Shown: positions 10,217-18,684 of the stretch, one piece after another
Layout: every line of letters starts with the position of its first letter
Position numbering within the stretch: position 1 is the stretch's first letter
Assembly: GCF_004121075.1 (NCBI RefSeq)
Contig: NZ_RHLN01000161.1
Coordinates: 107,257-171,256 of the forward strand
Direction of reading: 5' to 3'
Source: Lutibacter sp. HS1-25
GTDB taxonomy: Bacteria; Bacteroidota; Bacteroidia; Flavobacteriales; Flavobacteriaceae
Length of the DNA stretch: 64,000 bases
Notes under the pieces: model-generated
Told to the model about the DNA's origin: nothing
The model's database searches: none
Seen by the model: only the letters and a program-made list of their open reading frames with translations
Position numbers and translations under genes: made by a program

Positions 10217-10309
10217 TGAAAATGATTTTTTTAGTTGTTGAAATATACTATTTTTTATGAAATAAAAACTTAGCAATCCTAATACCTTCATTTCCAAAAT
10301 AAAAAAATG

Positions 10310-10317
10310 TATTTTTG
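10310..10317 (+). promoter_or_regulatory. Promoter -7 box for der
   Basis: TATTTTTG matches the Bacteroidota -7 consensus TAnnTTTG and lies 21 bases before the der ATG. It also argues that the alternative TTG start at 10315, which overlaps the box, is not used. Confidence 0.6.
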
Positions 10318-10338
10318 CAAAAAATTAAAAAGTATCAA

Positions 10339-11640
10339 ATGAGTAATATCGTAGCCATAGTTGGAAGACCTAATGTTGGAAAATCAACTTTATTTAATCG
10401 TTTAATTAAACACCGACAAGCAATTGTTGATTCTGTGAGTGGAGTTACTCGTGACAGACACTACGGAAAAAGTGATTGGAATGGCAAAAATTTCTCGGTA
10501 ATTGATACTGGAGGTTATGTTATTGGATCTGATGATATTTTTGAAGAAGAAATAAGAAAGCAGGTTCAATTAGCTGTTGATGAAGCTGATATCATCATTT
10601 TTGTTGTTGATGTTGAAGAAGGTATTACGCCTTTAGATGCTGAAGTTGCTAAATTTTTACGAAAAATAAAGAAACCTATTTTTATTGCTGTAAATAAAGT
10701 TGACAACGCTATGCGCGACGCCAATGCTGTTGAATTTTACAACCTAGGATTGGGTGAGTATTATACAATTTCATCAATCAACGGTAGCGGTACAGGTGAA
10801 TTATTAGATGCTGTTGTTGAAAAAATGGAAGATGATGTTGTTGAAGAAAGTGAATTACCTCGCTTTGCTGTTGTAGGACGACCAAACGCAGGAAAATCTT
10901 CATTTATCAATGCTTTAATTGGTGAAGACAGAAATATTGTAACCGATATTGCTGGAACAACTCGCGATACGATTGATACAAAATACAACCGTTTTGGATT
11001 TGAATTTAATTTGGTTGATACTGCCGGAATTAGAAAAAAATCGAAAGTTAAAGAAGATTTAGAGTTTTACTCTGTAATGCGTGCTGTAAGAGCTATTGAA
11101 AGTTGTGATGTAGCTATTTTAGTATTGGATGCCACCCGCGGTTTTGAAGGTCAGGATGAAAATATTTTTTGGTTGGCCGAAAAAAACAAAAAAGGAGTTG
11201 TTATTTTAGTAAACAAATGGGATTTGGTTGAAAAAGAAACCAATACCATGCGTGATTTTGAAGCACAAGTTAGACGAGAAATTGCACCTTTTACTGATGT
11301 GCCAATTATTTTTACTAGTGTTTTAACAAAACAACGTATTTTTAAAGCCATTGAAACTGCTGTTGAAGTTTTTGAAAATAGAAAAAAACGCATTCCAACC
11401 AGCAAGTTAAACGAAACAATGTTAGACATTGTAAAACACAACGGACCACCTGCAATTAAAGGTAAGTTTGTAAAAATTAAATATTGTATGCAGTTGCCAA
11501 CACCTACACCTCAGTTTGTGTTTTTCTGTAATTTACCACAATATGTAAAAGAGCCTTACAAACGTTATGTAGAAAACAAACTCCGTGAAATTTATGATTT
11601 TTCAGGCGTACCAATTGTAATCTATTTTAGACAAAAATAA
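10339..11640 (+). CDS. der: Ribosome-assembly GTPase Der (EngA)
   Basis: 433 residues from the ATG that starts [11 protein letters not shown]. Two consecutive GTPase domains: the first with [13 protein letters not shown] and NKVD; the second, after an acidic linker (EDDVVEESE), with [13 protein letters not shown] and NKWD. The C-terminal KH-like domain covers about the last 90 residues. Der acts in maturation of the 50S ribosomal subunit. All nucleotide-binding motifs are intact, in contrast to the damaged era 700 bp upstream. Translation starts close behind the -7 box, giving a short leader with no Shine-Dalgarno sequence, as usual in this phylum. Confidence 0.96.
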   Translation: MSNIVAIVGRPNVGKSTLFNRLIKHRQAIVDSVSGVTRDRHYGKSDWNGKNFSVIDTGGYVIGSDDIFEEEIRKQVQLAVDEADIIIFVVDVEEGITPLDAEVAKFLRKIKKPIFIAVNKVDNAMRDANAVEFYNLGLGEYYTISSINGSGTGELLDAVVEKMEDDVVEESELPRFAVVGRPNAGKSSFINALIGEDRNIVTDIAGTTRDTIDTKYNRFGFEFNLVDTAGIRKKSKVKEDLEFYSVMRAVRAIESCDVAILVLDATRGFEGQDENIFWLAEKNKKGVVILVNKWDLVEKETNTMRDFEAQVRREIAPFTDVPIIFTSVLTKQRIFKAIETAVEVFENRKKRIPTSKLNETMLDIVKHNGPPAIKGKFVKIKYCMQLPTPTPQFVFFCNLPQYVKEPYKRYVENKLREIYDFSGVPIVIYFRQK

Positions 11641-11658
11641 GCTGTTTTAATCATCTTT

Positions 11659-11675
11659 TAATGTAAGTTACATTA
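11659..11675. promoter_or_regulatory. 17-bp palindrome upstream of cydAB, candidate operator
   Basis: TAATGTAA-G-TTACATTA is a perfect inverted repeat 18 bases after the der stop and 22 bases before the cydA -7 box, so it would be centred near -45. That position fits an activator of the CRP/FNR type. The regulator is not known from the window. Confidence 0.5.
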
Positions 11676-11697
11676 CCTACATTCTCTAGATAATTCG

Positions 11698-11705
11698 TAA
11701 TTTTG
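11698..11705 (+). promoter_or_regulatory. Promoter -7 box for cydAB
   Basis: TAATTTTG fits TAnnTTTG, 23 bases before the cydA start codon. A clear -33 TTTG is missing, in keeping with a promoter that needs an activator. Confidence 0.55.
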
Positions 11706-11728
11706 GGCATTCTTAAAATTTCTTATGA

Positions 11729-13060
11729 ATGGATGATGCTTTACTTTACGGCAGATTACAGTTTGCTTTTACTATAACCTACCATTATTTATTTCCACAA
11801 CTCACTATGGGTTTGGCTTTAATAATTGTACTTTATAAAGGTTTTTATTTAAAAACCAGCAATATAATTTTTAACGAATCGGCTAAATTTTGGGCTAAAA
11901 TATTTGCCATAAACTTTGGAATGGGCGTTGTTACTGGGATTCCAATGGAATTTCAGTTTGGGACAAATTGGGCGCAATTTTCTGAAAAAACAGGCAATAT
12001 AATTGGCCAAACGCTGGCTATGGAAGGTATGTTTTCCTTCTTTTTAGAATCCTCCTTTTTAGGATTGTTTTTATTTGGCGAAAAAATTCTAGGCAAAAAA
12101 CTCCATTTTTTAGTTGCTTTATTGATATTTATTGGCACCTGGGCTAGTGGTTATTTAATTATTGCAACACACTCTTGGATGCAACATCCTGTTGGTTATG
12201 AAATTTTAGCCAACGGAAAATTTGCACTTAAAAACTTTTCCGAATTATTTGGAAATCCTTGGTTATTACCTTCATTTTTCCACAACCAAATGGCGTCATT
12301 GGTAACAACTTCATTTGTTGTTGCTTGCGTTGGTGCATTTTATCTGTTAATCAACAAACACAAGCCTTATGCGCATTTATTTTTAAAAACAGCATTGATT
12401 ACCGGGCTTATTTCTTCCTTATTTGTAGCGGTTCCTACAGGCGATTTATTAGCCAAACAAGTTGCACTAAAGCAACCTGTAACTTTAGCCGCTATGGAAG
12501 GTTTATTTAATACTGAAAACGGCGCGCCAATAGTATTAATTGGACAGCCAAATATGAAAGAACAACGCTTAGACAATAAAATTGAAGTTCCTAATGTGCT
12601 TAGTTTTTTAACTTACAAACGTTGGGATGCAGAAATAAAAGGCTTAAACGATTTTCCTAAAGAAGAATGGCCTACAAATATTCCTGGATTGTACTATGCA
12701 TACCATATTATGGTTGGATTAGGCACCATTTTTATAGGAATTATGTTTTTAGGTGTTTGGTTTTTATGGAAGAAAAAATTAGAAGTTCAACGTTGGTTTT
12801 TGTGGGTTTTAATGTTTGCAGCACCATTTCCATACATTGCAAATACCGCCGGTTGGTATACTGCCGAGTTAGGCCGACAACCATACCTTGTATATGGCTT
12901 ATTTAAAACTGCCGATGGTATTTCAGAAAGCGTATCCGCAGGAAATACACTATTTACCTTATTGGGTTTTGTTGGTTTGTATCTGGTACTGGGTTTTATT
13001 ATGCTTATTTTAGTTGGAAAAATCATTCATAAAGGACCAAAATTAATTGTAAAAAACTAA
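11729..13060 (+). CDS. cydA: Cytochrome bd ubiquinol/menaquinol oxidase subunit I
   Basis: 443 residues, the short Q-loop form. Haem ligands can be placed: His19 in TYHYLFP, His185 in FFHNQM, and the Met in AYHIMVGLG; the acidic residues Glu99 (MEGMFSF) and Glu107 (LESSF) of the haem b595/d region are present, as is GRQPY near the end. It oxidises quinol and reduces oxygen to water at the cytoplasmic membrane with very high oxygen affinity. It is followed after 4 bases by cydB, so the two are co-transcribed. The start chosen gives the family's MDDALLYGRLQFA N-terminus. Confidence 0.96.
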   Translation: MDDALLYGRLQFAFTITYHYLFPQLTMGLALIIVLYKGFYLKTSNIIFNESAKFWAKIFAINFGMGVVTGIPMEFQFGTNWAQFSEKTGNIIGQTLAMEGMFSFFLESSFLGLFLFGEKILGKKLHFLVALLIFIGTWASGYLIIATHSWMQHPVGYEILANGKFALKNFSELFGNPWLLPSFFHNQMASLVTTSFVVACVGAFYLLINKHKPYAHLFLKTALITGLISSLFVAVPTGDLLAKQVALKQPVTLAAMEGLFNTENGAPIVLIGQPNMKEQRLDNKIEVPNVLSFLTYKRWDAEIKGLNDFPKEEWPTNIPGLYYAYHIMVGLGTIFIGIMFLGVWFLWKKKLEVQRWFLWVLMFAAPFPYIANTAGWYTAELGRQPYLVYGLFKTADGISESVSAGNTLFTLLGFVGLYLVLGFIMLILVGKIIHKGPKLIVKN

Positions 13061-13064
13061 AATT

Positions 13065-14141
13065 ATGGAATTGACTTGGTATCTGATTTTATGCTTTATG
13101 CTAATTATGTATATTGTTTTAGATGGTTTTGATTTTGGTGCAGGAATCATTCATTTCTTTTTTGCAAAAACTGATGAAGAAAAAAAACAAGTAATGCGTG
13201 CCATTGGTCCTTTTTGGGACGGAAACGAGGTTTGGCTAATTGCCTTTGGTGGCGTTTTATTTGCAGCTTTTCCTACCCTTTACGCATCAGCTTTTAGCGG
13301 CTTTTATTTGCCTTTAATTTTAATTTTATGGCTCTTTATTTTTAGGGCATTGGGAATTGAATTTACCCATTTAATAAACCACGAATTGTGGATCAAACCT
13401 TGGCAAAAAGCATTCGGTATTTCAAGTTTGTTATTGGCATTGTTTTTTGGTGTCGCTTTTGGAAACGTTATTAGAGGTGTAAACCTTGGTGGTGTTGAAG
13501 ATGGTATTGCAAAATTCACAAATAGTTATTCGTTTTTTACACCCTTATGGGATGGTAGTTTTTCTCCTTTTGCTCAAAGACCCGGCGTAATAGATTGGTT
13601 TACAATAACCATTGGCTTGGTCGCTGTTTTTACACTAACCATCCACGGAGCATATTGGATTATATTAAAAACCGAAGGTGATTTTGTTAAAAAACTACAA
13701 AGCAAAATCCTGCCATTGTGGATTGCTTTGGTTGTTTTTATTGTAATTTCTCTCATCGCTTTTGTTACAATGAAATCTTTTCAAAACCAAATATTCAACC
13801 AACATCCATCAATATATTTATTGCCATTTATAGCGCTTTCGGGTTTAATTGGTATGCTACTTGCCCGTAACAGCAGCAAGCATTGGATAGGTTTTACATC
13901 GTCAACAATATTTATAATTGCAGGTATTTGCACAGCAGTAGCAAGCCTGTTTCCTGTGGTAATTCCAAGCACAAATTCGGTAGTAGATTCTTTAACAATT
14001 TACAACACCGCTTCCGAAAAGTACGCTTTAGAAACTGGCATTGTTTGGTGGATAATCGCTTTTATACTCATTGTAATTTACGTCACTTTTGTACACAGAG
14101 TCTACAAAGGAAAATTAACCGAAAAACACGATCATCATTAA
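13065..14141 (+). CDS. cydB: Cytochrome bd oxidase subunit II
   Basis: 358 residues with about eight or nine membrane spans. The N-terminal block LDGFDFGAGI and the following RAIGPFWDGNEVWLIAFGG are the family signature. It forms the heterodimer with the cydA product. Only four bases separate the genes. No cydX-like small gene or cydDC transporter is seen nearby. Confidence 0.96.
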   Translation: MELTWYLILCFMLIMYIVLDGFDFGAGIIHFFFAKTDEEKKQVMRAIGPFWDGNEVWLIAFGGVLFAAFPTLYASAFSGFYLPLILILWLFIFRALGIEFTHLINHELWIKPWQKAFGISSLLLALFFGVAFGNVIRGVNLGGVEDGIAKFTNSYSFFTPLWDGSFSPFAQRPGVIDWFTITIGLVAVFTLTIHGAYWIILKTEGDFVKKLQSKILPLWIALVVFIVISLIAFVTMKSFQNQIFNQHPSIYLLPFIALSGLIGMLLARNSSKHWIGFTSSTIFIIAGICTAVASLFPVVIPSTNSVVDSLTIYNTASEKYALETGIVWWIIAFILIVIYVTFVHRVYKGKLTEKHDHH

Positions 14142-14247
14142 AAATGGTTGTTGGCATTTAGTTGCTGGTTGTTAGCAAAGACTAAAACGAAGAGCTTTTT
14201 TTATTGTTTTTAAAAAATTGATAACTCGTAATTGTGAATTGTATCTA

Positions 14248-14344
14248 GGGCGTTACCCGCAAGGGGTCAGGCTTTCCGCTATATCTTTTTTACAATTTCA
14301 CTGCGTTGCATTGTAAAAAAGGATGCCGCTGCAATCCTTAACGC
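14248..14344. repeat. Interspersed palindromic repeat, copy 1
   Basis: Begins GGGCGTTA and ends TTAACGC, with inner complementary arms around a TTTTTTACAAT/ATTGTAAAAAA hairpin. A 60-base core (14277-14336) is identical to 51729-51788. It occupies the space between the ends of cydB and the convergent methyltransferase gene, a usual position for REP-like elements. Confidence 0.75.
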
Positions 14345-14380
14345 GGTTTTACCAAAAAAAGTAAGTTTTTCAATAACCAC

Positions 14381-15106
14381 CTACCAAGCCTCTACAATTA
14401 AAGCCATACTATCAACCGTATACAATTCTTGATTAAAATTACCATAGTAATTACAATTATTAAATCCAGCCGTTTTTAATAAAAGTGCTAGTTCCTTTTT
14501 TAATACAGGTAACAATTCAATGCTGTTTTCAATTATTTCATCAGTTGATTTCACCGTTAAACGCGTATTAAAATCCATCTTATTTTCAGATTTATGATAA
14601 ATATAATTTCGTTCAAACGTAATTTCATCATTTGCAACCAATGGTAATTCCTTTATATTTTGCTCAATAATTTTATCGTAATTAACTATTTGCAGCAACA
14701 ATTTTCCAGCTGGTTTAACTACGTGTTTTGCTTGTTGTAAAAAATCAGCAATTTCATCTAAAGAATTCAAATGCACCAAAGTATTTCCAAAACAAACAAT
14801 ACCATCCAAAGCGCTTTTATCAAAAGTAGCAGCTAATTTAAGCATACTTATTTGTTTAAACTCAATGGATTTTAACTGATCTCCTTTTTGTTTTAAAGCT
14901 ACTCGTATCATTTCAGCATCCATATCAATACCATAAATACGCTTATAATAATTGCCAAGTTCCAAAGAAAGCGTTCCAATTCCGCACCCTACATCTAAAA
15001 CCTCACCATTATTTTCGGGTATTTTTAACCTAATAAAATCAACCTGACTTACATTAATTTTAAAAATATGGTGATAATAAGGTGCAATTTGCTGATAAAA
15101 ACTCAT
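14381..15106 (-). CDS. Class I SAM-dependent methyltransferase
   Basis: 241 residues from the Met that gives MSFYQQIAPYYHHIF; the frame extends seven codons further up. Motif I is VLDVGCGIGTLSLELG near residue 45, with an acidic residue ending strand 2 (GIDMDAEMI) and the motif IV-like DGIVCFGNTL. The fold is that of small-molecule or quinone-type methyltransferases; the substrate cannot be told. It converges on cydB across the palindromic repeat. Confidence 0.8.
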   Translation of the reverse strand: MSFYQQIAPYYHHIFKINVSQVDFIRLKIPENNGEVLDVGCGIGTLSLELGNYYKRIYGIDMDAEMIRVALKQKGDQLKSIEFKQISMLKLAATFDKSALDGIVCFGNTLVHLNSLDEIADFLQQAKHVVKPAGKLLLQIVNYDKIIEQNIKELPLVANDEITFERNYIYHKSENKMDFNTRLTVKSTDEIIENSIELLPVLKKELALLLKTAGFNNCNYYGNFNQELYTVDSMALIVEAW

Positions 15107-15140
15107 AATTATTTGATATAGTTTCAAAGATAGTTATTAC

Positions 15141-15180
15141 AAAACAAAAAAGCGGAATTCCCTTAAATAGGTATTCCGCT
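15141..15180 (-). terminator. Terminator of the LemA/TPM cluster
   Basis: An 8-bp stem (15151-15158 with 15173-15180) followed on the minus strand by a T-rich run (15141-15150). It closes the leftward operon beginning at 17115. Confidence 0.6.
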
Positions 15181-15194
15181 TATGTATTTAAAAA

Positions 15195-15246
15195 ACTTTT
15201 GACTTTTGACTTCTGACTTTTGACTTCTGACTTTAAGACTTTCGAC
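15195..15246. repeat. Short tandem repeats of GACTTTTGACTTCT type
   Basis: Four to five imperfect copies of a 7-mer (GACTTTT/GACTTCT) fill the space just after the TPM gene stop. Such simple repeats are common between flavobacterial genes; no function is evident. Confidence 0.6.
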
Positions 15247-15253
15247 TCAAAAA

Positions 15254-16069
15254 CTACCAGCTTCCACCGGCACCACCTCCAGAAAAGCCTCCGCCTCCAA
15301 AGCCACCACCAAAACCGCCTCCACCAAAGCTTCCGCCGCTAGAACCGCCACCAAAGCCACCGCCAAATCCACCTCGACCAGCTCTACTCAATAAAATTGC
15401 AGTTAAAATATCAGTTGCATCGTTTCTACCTCCTCTATTATTACGACCACCACCTTTGTCTTTTTTAGAAAAAACAAACCATAAAATCAGTAAAATCAAT
15501 ATAATAAGCGGACCTTTTGGAACACTTGGCTGCTTGTTACTTTTTGCGGGCTGATTGTTTTTATAAGAACCATTTAAAACTTCAAAAATAGCATAGGTTC
15601 CGTTATCTAAACCTGCATAATAATTGCCATTTTTAAACTGAGGTATAATCACATCTCTAACAATGCTACCTGTTGTACCAGCAGTTAATAAATGCTCAAC
15701 ACCATAACCAGGAGCAATCCAAATTTTGCGCTCTTTTACAGCCAACAGCACAAAAACACCGTTGTCTTCTTTGGCTTGTCCAATTCCCCACTGATGCGCC
15801 CATTTTGGCGTTAAAATACCAATATCTTCACCATTAATTGTTTCAACAGTTGCCACTACAATTTGCGTAGATGTTGAATCGGAATATTGAATTAATTTAT
15901 TTTCTAACGTTGATTTTTCAGAAGGCGATAACAATTTAGCATAATCGTAAACACTTGTTTGAAGTTTTGGTTTTTCGGGTATCGTAAACTGCCCAAAAGC
16001 AACTTCCACAAACAAAAATGCGATTAAAACAAAAAATGATTTTTTATATAATTTATGAAAATTTACCAT
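15254..16069 (-). CDS. TPM-domain secreted/membrane protein with Gly-rich tail
   Basis: 271 residues: signal peptide (~1-27, ending FGQ), a TPM domain (~45-165, with TQIVVATVETING, LLAVKERKIWIAPGYGVE), a membrane span near 188-200 (LIILILLILWFVF) and a strongly glycine/serine/phenylalanine-rich tail from about 206. The TPM domain folds as a thioredoxin-like phosphatase-related module found in photosystem repair and in membrane protein quality control; function here is not known. It directly abuts a second TPM gene and lies in an operon with lemA. Confidence 0.85.
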   Translation of the reverse strand: MVNFHKLYKKSFFVLIAFLFVEVAFGQFTIPEKPKLQTSVYDYAKLLSPSEKSTLENKLIQYSDSTSTQIVVATVETINGEDIGILTPKWAHQWGIGQAKEDNGVFVLLAVKERKIWIAPGYGVEHLLTAGTTGSIVRDVIIPQFKNGNYYAGLDNGTYAIFEVLNGSYKNNQPAKSNKQPSVPKGPLIILILLILWFVFSKKDKGGGRNNRGGRNDATDILTAILLSRAGRGGFGGGFGGGSSGGSFGGGGFGGGFGGGGFSGGGAGGSW

Positions 16070-16507
16070 TTATCCTCTTGAAATTTCATTCGATAATTCA
16101 TTGGTATCATCAGACTGATACGGAAAGAATTCTTTTAATTTGTTACCAACTTCTATAATTGCCAACTCTAAACCTTTACAAAATTCGCCTTTTTTAAAAT
16201 GAGAAAAAACCAACTCTTTTTCAGATTCCCAAAAATTTTTGGGCACTAGTTTATTAATACCTTCATCACCTAAAATGGCAAATTTCTTACTTTCAACAGC
16301 AATAAAAATTAGCACACCATTACGCAATTGAGTAGCATCCATTTTTAAAAAATGAAAAACCTCCAATGCCCTTTCCATTGGAGGTAATTCTGTACTATTC
16401 TCAATGTGAACACGTATTTCACCCGAAGTATTTTTTTCAGCAATTTGAATTGCTTCAACTAAAACTTGCTCTTCTGCTGCTGTTATAAAATTTACTTCTT
16501 TAGACAT
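16070..16507 (-). CDS. TPM-domain protein, small paralogue
   Basis: 145 residues, no signal peptide, with the TPM core (ISAAEE-like start, SGEIRVHIENS, GVLIFIAVESKKFAILGDEGIN). Its start overlaps the lemA stop in TAATG and its stop directly touches the next TPM gene, indicating translational coupling. It appears to be a cytoplasmic-side paralogue of the neighbouring Gly-rich TPM protein. Confidence 0.85.
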   Translation of the reverse strand: MSKEVNFITAAEEQVLVEAIQIAEKNTSGEIRVHIENSTELPPMERALEVFHFLKMDATQLRNGVLIFIAVESKKFAILGDEGINKLVPKNFWESEKELVFSHFKKGEFCKGLELAIIEVGNKLKEFFPYQSDDTNELSNEISRG

Positions 16508-17115
16508 TATTCTTTTTTTCCAAAATCAAATTTAACATCTGGTGCTTTTTCTGCTCCAGCTTCAGCTTCAAAATAAGGTTTTTCCTGAAAATTAAAGAAA
16601 CCTGCCAATATGTTATTTGGAAATGTTTTTACGTGATTATTATAAGGTTTAATTGCTTCATTATAACGTGTACGTGCCGTCAAAATCTGATTTTCAGTAC
16701 TTGTTAATTCATCTTGTAATTTCAAAAAGTTTTGATTTGCTTTTAAATCAGGGTAACGTTCAACCGTAACCAATAAACTTTTTAAAGCGCCACTTAAACC
16801 ACCTTGAGCTTGGTTAAATTGCGCCAATTGTTCTGGTGTAATGTTTGCTGGATCAATAGAAACAGAAGTTGCTTTTGCACGTGCTTCAATAACGGCTGTA
16901 AGTGTTTCTTTTTCGTAATCTGCAGCACCTTGAACTGTATTTACTAAGTTTCCAATTAAATCACTTCTACGTTGGTAAGCAGTTTGCACATTTCCCCAAC
17001 TTTCTTTTACGTTTTCATTTAATTGAACTGTTGTATTGTAAAATCCTTTTACCCAACTATAACCAGCAAATGCTATTACAGCTATAATTATTACAGGTAT
17101 TAACCATTTTTTCAT
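16507..17115 (-). CDS. lemA: LemA family protein
   Basis: 202 residues with one N-terminal membrane anchor (IPVIIIAVIAFAGYSW, ~4-21) and a helical domain rich in the family pattern LNENVKESWGNVQTAYQRRSDLI...NLV, followed by VERYPDLKANQNF near 120. LemA proteins pair with TPM proteins across bacteria, as here, in a three-gene operon. The molecular role is not established. Confidence 0.92.
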   Translation of the reverse strand: MKKWLIPVIIIAVIAFAGYSWVKGFYNTTVQLNENVKESWGNVQTAYQRRSDLIGNLVNTVQGAADYEKETLTAVIEARAKATSVSIDPANITPEQLAQFNQAQGGLSGALKSLLVTVERYPDLKANQNFLKLQDELTSTENQILTARTRYNEAIKPYNNHVKTFPNNILAGFFNFQEKPYFEAEAGAEKAPDVKFDFGKKE

Positions 17116-17176
17116 TTTAATTATTTTTTAATTGTTATTAAGATTAGTTGTTATTTTAATTGATTTGTTACTGTTT

Positions 17177-17509
17177 TTAAGATAAATTATTTTTAATTGT
17201 AATCAGTTCTTGCTTAATAGCTTCTAAGCGCGTTATAATTTCAAAATTATCTTTAATTTTTTTTGGCTTTTCTTTTAATTTGCTTTTTGCACCTTCTAAA
17301 GTAAACCCTTTTTCTTTAACTAAGTGGTAAATTAACTTTAAATTTTGAAGGTCTTCCTGAGTAAATAATCGGTTGCCTTTGTTATTTTTTTTTGGTTTTA
17401 AAATATCAAATTCATTTTCCCAAAAGCGAATATGAGAGGTATTTACACCAAATGCCTTGGCTACTTCGCCAATTTTGTAATATCTTTTTTCTGGTAGATC
17501 TATATACAT
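17177..17509 (-). CDS. MerR-family transcriptional regulator
   Basis: 110 residues with a winged helix-turn-helix at ~8-75: YYKIGEVAKAFGVNTSHIRFWENEF followed by RLFTQEDL. It lacks an obvious effector domain; the remaining 35 residues form a short coiled coil. Its start overlaps the stop of the peptidase gene upstream in TAATG, so the two are translationally coupled. Confidence 0.88.
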   Translation of the reverse strand: MYIDLPEKRYYKIGEVAKAFGVNTSHIRFWENEFDILKPKKNNKGNRLFTQEDLQNLKLIYHLVKEKGFTLEGAKSKLKEKPKKIKDNFEIITRLEAIKQELITIKNNLS

Positions 17510-18480
17510 TAATCAAGAGATTGTCCTTCAATTTCAGCTGCTCTTTGCATGGCAGCAAACTCTTCAGGAGATAAGTTTCCGTAATAAAAATTTATAGGGT
17601 TTATTTGTTCCCCATTTTTAATAACCTCGTAATGTAAATGAGGGGCTTCAGATCGACCTGTATTACCTACAAATCCAATTAAATCTCCTCTTTTTACACG
17701 TTGATTTTTTCTAACATTGTAATCACTTAAATGCGCATACAAGGTTACATATCCAAACCCATGATGAATTCTAATATGCTTACCATAACCTGCAGCAGTT
17801 TGATCGGCTCTTACCACAACACCATCACCTGTTGCATAAATTGGCGTTCCTTTTGGAGCAGTAAAATCCATTCCAAAATGTCTTTTTCTAGCTTTGGTAA
17901 ACGGGTCATTTCGCCAACCATAACCAGAAGCCATGCGCGTAAGATCTTCATTTTTTACAGGTTGAATTGCAGGTATTGCTGCTAACAATTCTTCCTTATT
18001 TTCTGCTAATTTAACTATTTCATCCAAAGACTTAGACTGAATGTACAATTGCTTTGACAAAATATCCATGTTTTTTGTCACATCGGTAATCATTTCCGAA
18101 TTGTCAAAACCTTCCAATGCTTTATACCTGTTAACACCCCCAAAACCTGCCTGACGTTGCTCTAAAGGAATAGGATTTACTTCAAAATACAAACGGTAAA
18201 TATTGTTATCCCTTTCTTGTATTTCACTTAAAACTTCACTTAACTGTTCAATTTTTTTACTGTGTAATTCTTCATTTAATTTCACAAATTCCAATTCGCG
18301 CTTCAACTCCTTTTCTTTAGGCGATTCAAAAACCTGTGTAAACACTACAAAACCCAACACCATAAACATAAAAGCAGATACCATTGCCAAAGAAATCTTC
18401 TTCAGCGTATTTCTCATTTTAGTCTTTATCTTTTTATAAGAAAGTGTTTCTGAATCGTAATAATATTTTACTTTCGCCAT
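17509..18480 (-). CDS. M23 family metallopeptidase (murein endopeptidase-like)
   Basis: 323 residues: short cytoplasmic N-terminus, one membrane span (~31-50), a coiled-coil region (~53-165), then an LytM/M23 domain (~185-300). Zinc ligands are His201 and Asp205 in RHFGMDF and the second His of HLH (281-283); all are present, so the enzyme should be active on peptidoglycan cross-links in the periplasm. Coupled to a MerR-type gene downstream, an arrangement common in flavobacteria. Confidence 0.93.
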   Translation of the reverse strand: MAKVKYYYDSETLSYKKIKTKMRNTLKKISLAMVSAFMFMVLGFVVFTQVFESPKEKELKRELEFVKLNEELHSKKIEQLSEVLSEIQERDNNIYRLYFEVNPIPLEQRQAGFGGVNRYKALEGFDNSEMITDVTKNMDILSKQLYIQSKSLDEIVKLAENKEELLAAIPAIQPVKNEDLTRMASGYGWRNDPFTKARKRHFGMDFTAPKGTPIYATGDGVVVRADQTAAGYGKHIRIHHGFGYVTLYAHLSDYNVRKNQRVKRGDLIGFVGNTGRSEAPHLHYEVIKNGEQINPINFYYGNLSPEEFAAMQRAAEIEGQSLD

Positions 18481-18684
18481 CTATATAAATTATCTTATTT
18501 TTGTACAATCATATGCACTTTAATTTGATAATAGCGCATTTGACAATTAACAAATTTACAAAATGTTTTACAAAAGTAAATAAGCGTTAATTTATTTAGC
18601 ATATAATTAACGAAAGAATTTACCAATAAAATATTTTAAACAAAAAAATTAAAATGGTTATCCATTAATAATAATTAGTAACAA

